DNA of 8,744 nt, taken from contig JAHECQ010000137.1 of assembly GCA_024641625.1 (NCBI GenBank), forward strand, positions 577-9,320, written 5' to 3'. Below the pieces are notes generated by a model that saw only the letters and a program-made list of their open reading frames with translations, ran no database searches and had not been told where the DNA came from. This stretch comes from Acidimicrobiales bacterium (GTDB taxonomy: Bacteria; Actinomycetota; Acidimicrobiia; Acidimicrobiales; SZUA-35). Below are positions 6,076 to 8,744 of the stretch, piece by piece. The position numbers and the translations under genes are program-made. The stretch's first letter is position 1, and every line of letters begins with the position of its first letter.

Positions 6076-6996
6076 ATGCAGCGATTCAAGAACATCCTCT
6101 TCAGCCCGTTGGCGCTGGGTGGCAATCCGGCGGCGATCCGGCGTGTCACCGAGCTCGCTCTCGCCAATGGAGCCGAGCTGACCTTGGTCGGGGTGGCGGC
6201 CGAGCCAACAGGGCTGCAACGGTTGCTGCAGCGACCGACACTGATCGATGCCGCGGTGCATGCGGAACTGGTCCGCCTGGAGAGAGGTCTCCAACGGTGG
6301 GCGGCGCAAGCACCACCGAGCACCGTCGCCAGTGCAGACGTCGGGGATCCTGCACTGCGGATCATCGAGCGGGTGCTTGCCGACGGTCATGATCTGGTAG
6401 TGGTCACCAGCGACGAGGATCGCGACGATCGCGCCACGATTCGCCGGCTGTTGCGGAAGTGTCCCTGCCCGGTGTGGGTGATCCGCCCGACGCGTGCTCG
6501 GACCCAACGCGTGCTCGCTGCGGTCAATCCCGATCCCAGCGAGGCCGCCCTGAACCGTTCCATTCTCGAGATGGCGGCATCGATGGTCGACCTGCACGGC
6601 GGCGAGTTCCACGTTGTGCATACGTGGGAGCTCTACGGCGAAGCCACCATGCGGAGCTCTGCGTTCATGCGCGTTCCGGCTACCGACCTGGATGCGCTCC
6701 TCGACGAGGAACGCGCCAAGCACGGTGAGGCGCTCGACGAACTCGTCGCCACGTCGCTCCCGGCCCGGGCGACACTCCGGGTTCATCTGGTGAAGGGACC
6801 GGCCGCGGCGTTGATTCCCGCCCTGGTCGAGCGTCTTCGGATCAACGTCCTGGTGATGGGTACGGTGGCCCGCACCGGGGTGACCGCGATGGTCATGGGA
6901 AACACCGCCGAGCGCGTGCTCGATGAGGTCCGTTGCTCGGTGATCGCCATCAAGCCGGAGGGCTTCCTCTCGCCGATCAGTCCGCGGGTCGGGTGA
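6076..6996 (+). CDS. Tandem universal stress protein, UspE-like
   Basis: A 306-residue cytoplasmic protein with two Usp domains (about 1-138 and 144-294), close to the 316 residues of E. coli UspE. Features shared with UspE include LLRKCPCPVWVIRP at the end of domain 1, LAAVNPDPSEAALN opening domain 2, KGPAAALIP (240-248), and GTVARTG...GNTAERVLDEVRC followed by IKPEGF. The ATP motif G-2x-G-9x-G(S/T) reads G262-2x-A265-9x-G275-N276 in domain 2 and is absent from domain 1, so nucleotide binding is doubtful. Its role is inferred as stress or starvation response. I chose ATG 6076 because it matches the Usp N-terminus, with GGGAA 10 nt upstream. ATG 5990 would add 28 non-family residues. It lies 157 nt after the crotonase, so it could be in the same operon or have its own promoter. 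Confidence 0.9.
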   Translation: MQRFKNILFSPLALGGNPAAIRRVTELALANGAELTLVGVAAEPTGLQRLLQRPTLIDAAVHAELVRLERGLQRWAAQAPPSTVASADVGDPALRIIERVLADGHDLVVVTSDEDRDDRATIRRLLRKCPCPVWVIRPTRARTQRVLAAVNPDPSEAALNRSILEMAASMVDLHGGEFHVVHTWELYGEATMRSSAFMRVPATDLDALLDEERAKHGEALDELVATSLPARATLRVHLVKGPAAALIPALVERLRINVLVMGTVARTGVTAMVMGNTAERVLDEVRCSVIAIKPEGFLSPISPRVG

Positions 6997-7021
6997 TCGG
7001 TATCGCAACGATGGGTTGACG

Positions 7022-7037
7022 GGTCACCTTCGGGACC
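7022..7037 (+). terminator. UUCG-capped hairpin between convergent genes, candidate terminator
   Basis: GGT-ca-CC-TTCG-GG-ACC forms a 5-bp stem with a 2-nt bulge and a C(UUCG)G tetraloop, a notably stable cap when read on the plus strand. It lies 25 nt after the stress-protein stop and before the convergent dehydrogenase end. There is no T-run, so it is a weak candidate. Confidence 0.28.
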
Positions 7038-7061
7038 GGGCGTGTCTGCCGGAGCGCTTGT

Positions 7062-8072
7062 TCATGGGATGAGGACACCAGGTCCGCCGATTGTCCCGGC
7101 GGCGAGATCGCGTAGCGCCAGAGGGGCATCCGAGAGGCGGTAGAGGTGTGGCTCGACCCGGAGCGGGTGGCGTGCGTCGACCTCGAGCAGACCGGTGACG
7201 TCGGCCCGGGTCACGTTGGCGACGCTACGGATCGACCTCTCGTGCCACAACAGGTCGAAGTCGAACGAAGGGATCTCGTCGAGGTGAATCGCGTTGATCA
7301 CCACGGTGCCGGCTCGGCGGGTGGCGCGGAGGGCATCGATCACCACACTCCCGACCGGAGCGAACGTGATCGCGGCGTGGAGGGGCGCAGGCGGAAGCGC
7401 CTGGAGGTCGCCGACGGAGTCGGCACCGAGCGCGGTGGCTCGGGTCTGTTCGACGGGATTGCGGGTTGCGACGTGCACCTCGATGTTGCGCAGCTTGGCC
7501 AGCTGCAACACCAGTGAGGCCGACGAACCGAAGCCGTACAGGCCGAGCCTCTGCCCGGCGGTGACCTGGGCGATCTCGAGGGACCGGTAGCCGATGACCC
7601 CGGCGCAGAGCAGCGGAGCCAACTGGGTGGCTGATCGATCCGATGCGACGCTGAACGCGTAGTCGTCGTGGCAGATCATCTCATCGGCGTAGCCGCCGTC
7701 GCAGTCCCAGCCGTGGAACACGGCCGACAGGCAGAGGTTCTCCTGGCCGGCCACGCAGTACTCACATCGGCCACACGTGCCGGCGAGCCACGTCACCCCG
7801 ACGCGGTCGCCGATCCGGTGCGAGGCGCCGGGCCCGGCCCGCAGCACCCGGCCGACCACCTGGTGTCCCGGCACGACGGGTCGGCGATGGAGCGCGAGAT
7901 CACCTTCGACCAGCTGGAGGTCGGTCCGACACACGCCACACGCCTCGACCGCGACCACGATCTCGTGGCGGTCCGGCACGAGCGGGGGTCGAACCGACAG
8001 GGTCAGAGGAGTGGCGTCGATCGGTCCTGGATGCTCGAGCAGGAATGCTCGACTGGTGGCGGTGGAGGTCAT
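7062..8072 (-). CDS. Zinc-dependent alcohol dehydrogenase, MDR family
   Basis: Oxidises an alcohol or reduces an aldehyde with NAD(P). The 336 residues match the AdhA/AdhP-like medium-chain dehydrogenases. Catalytic zinc ligands are C48 (GVCRTD), H70 (GHQ) and C156 (LLCAGV). Structural zinc ligands are C100, C103, C106 and C114 in GTCGRCEYC...C. The Rossmann motif GFGSSA is at 180-185. The usual GHE second-shell glutamate is Gln here (Q71), which relatives tolerate but is worth noting. ATG 8072 is the only possible start: the frame has a stop at 8102-8100 and no other start codon between. The ribosome-binding site is poor (GAGGGA is 14 nt away). The ATG overlaps the stop of a possible 32-codon ORF upstream as ATGA. 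It is convergent with the stress-protein gene. Confidence 0.93.
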   Translation of the reverse strand: MTSTATSRAFLLEHPGPIDATPLTLSVRPPLVPDRHEIVVAVEACGVCRTDLQLVEGDLALHRRPVVPGHQVVGRVLRAGPGASHRIGDRVGVTWLAGTCGRCEYCVAGQENLCLSAVFHGWDCDGGYADEMICHDDYAFSVASDRSATQLAPLLCAGVIGYRSLEIAQVTAGQRLGLYGFGSSASLVLQLAKLRNIEVHVATRNPVEQTRATALGADSVGDLQALPPAPLHAAITFAPVGSVVIDALRATRRAGTVVINAIHLDEIPSFDFDLLWHERSIRSVANVTRADVTGLLEVDARHPLRVEPHLYRLSDAPLALRDLAAGTIGGPGVLIP

Positions 8073-8167
8073 GTTCGCTGGGGGAGTCCCTCGGTGGGCT
8101 CAGTGCACCTTGATCTTCTGCGCCCGGTCGGCGACGGCATTGGGAACCTCTCCTCGATGTCGGTCAT
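8069..8167 (-). CDS. Doubtful small ORF, 32 residues, overlapping the dehydrogenase start
   Basis: ATG 8167 starts a 32-codon frame beginning MTDIEERFPM and ending at TGA 8071-8069, which overlaps the dehydrogenase ATG as ATGA. AAGGA lies 11 nt upstream. The layout fits translational coupling to a gene that lacks a good ribosome-binding site of its own. Against it, the Arg/Ser/Pro-rich second half looks unlike a folded protein and no family is recognised. It may be only a leader or a chance frame. Confidence 0.25.
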   Translation of the reverse strand: MTDIEERFPMPSPTGRRRSRCTEPTEGLPQRT

Positions 8168-8241
8168 GATGTGTGCTGTCCTTGCCTTGCAGGGAACGGG
8201 GCAGATCGATGATCGGGGCCGGACGTCACCGGCTGATCGAA

Positions 8242-8267
8242 TCCGGTTCAACACCGAATCAACCGGA
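8242..8267 (-). repeat. 7-bp inverted repeat downstream of the flavoprotein gene
   Basis: TCCGGTT (8242-8248) and AACCGGA (8261-8267) are perfect complements around a 12-nt loop. The element lies 33 nt past the flavoprotein stop and 170 nt before the dehydrogenase start. On the minus strand it could be a terminator stem (no T-run follows), or it could be an operator for the dehydrogenase. GAATC repeats directly at 8239 and 8256 within it. The rest of the 8073-8300 spacer shows nothing further that I can support besides the small ORF. Confidence 0.33.
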
Positions 8268-8300
8268 CTCCTCGACGGAACTCCCGTGACTGACAGGCCA

Positions 8301-8744
8301 TCACCGGAGATATCGATTGGCTCCGCCGAGCAGATCGGCGGCCTCGCGCGCCATGCGTTCGACGACCTCGGCCGCCGGCAGGATGTCGTCGATCAGGCCG
8401 GCGATGTTGCCGGCGCCGTTCATGGCCACCCCCTCCTGTCCGCCCCGGTCGATCGTCATGGTGCCCAGCATCGTGGCCGCCAACACCGGTTGGAGCGGCA
8501 TCGGCAGCGGGTCGACCTCGGCCTCGTCCCAGGCTTGCGTCCAGGCATTGGGGAGCATTCGGAACCGCTTGCCGGTGTAGGCGCGGCTGATGATCGGCGA
8601 CTGGTCGGCGGCGGCAACGATGCCTGCCTTCTGCCAACCGGCGATCCCTGCCTCGTGCGTGGCCAGGAATCGGGTACCCACCCATACTGCCTGACAGCCC
8701 ATGACCAGACTGGCGGCCAGCCCTCGGCCATCCCCGATGCCGCC
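8301..8744 (-). CDS. Nitronate monooxygenase-like flavin oxidoreductase, N-terminus beyond window
   Basis: The C-terminal 147 residues of an FMN-dependent TIM-barrel oxidoreductase of the nitronate monooxygenase (2-nitropropane dioxygenase) family, running in from the right edge. The visible part opens with GGIGDGRGLAASLVMGCQAV followed by WVGTRFLATHEA, the FMN phosphate-binding strands at the end of the barrel in this family. It ends with a helix-rich tail closing in ANRYLR. The catalytic part lies outside the window, so true nitronate oxidation cannot be judged. Many actinobacterial members are instead flavin reductases in acyl-CoA or steroid catabolism. It is co-directional with the dehydrogenase but separated by 228 nt and an inverted repeat, so a shared transcript is uncertain. 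Confidence 0.88.
   Translation of the reverse strand, partial: GGIGDGRGLAASLVMGCQAVWVGTRFLATHEAGIAGWQKAGIVAAADQSPIISRAYTGKRFRMLPNAWTQAWDEAEVDPLPMPLQPVLAATMLGTMTIDRGGQEGVAMNGAGNIAGLIDDILPAAEVVERMAREAADLLGGANRYLR

Noticed and set aside
5821..7008. 395-codon open frame on the minus strand
   Set aside because: Antisense to the universal stress protein, whose UspE-like motifs are unmistakable on the plus strand.

Overview
The window is high-GC, gene-dense DNA, most likely from an actinobacterium; Acidimicrobiia-like is my best guess. The grounds are strong G/C preference at third codon positions, GTG and TTG starts, tightly packed or overlapping genes, and a stand-alone 3'-5' exonuclease/family A polymerase of a type common in Actinomycetota. 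No RNA gene, CRISPR array, insertion sequence or phage gene is visible. No stretch longer than about 230 bases lacks a gene.

Left block, minus strand (3737 to 1): an AMP-forming acyl-CoA ligase, a small rhodanese lipoprotein, then a 3'-5' exonuclease/DNA polymerase that runs off the left edge. The rhodanese and polymerase genes abut and are probably translated together. Only 91 nt separate ligase and rhodanese, and that gap holds a 13-bp palindrome and a possible leaderless promoter.

Centre (3738 to 3825): a divergent control region. It contains a 14-bp inverted repeat with one mismatch (3734-3785) whose arms hold the ribosome-binding site and ATG of the ligase on one strand and of a 15-codon leader ORF on the other. 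The leader ends in an ATGA overlap with the next gene.

Middle block, plus strand (3782 to 6996): leader ORF, family III (CaiB/BaiF) CoA-transferase, crotonase-fold enoyl-CoA hydratase/isomerase started at TTG in a 4-nt overlap, then a tandem universal stress protein of UspE type. The divergent ligase, the transferase and the crotonase look like a module for activating and oxidising a carboxylic acid; the substrate cannot be read from sequence.

Right block, minus strand (8744 to 7062): the C-terminal part of a nitronate-monooxygenase-like flavoprotein, a 228-nt spacer with an inverted repeat and a doubtful small ORF, then a zinc-dependent alcohol dehydrogenase. The dehydrogenase converges on the stress-protein gene.

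I see ordinary accessory catabolism rather than a clear new system. The best candidate for something undescribed is the mirrored divergent control region with its Arg-rich leader ORF.
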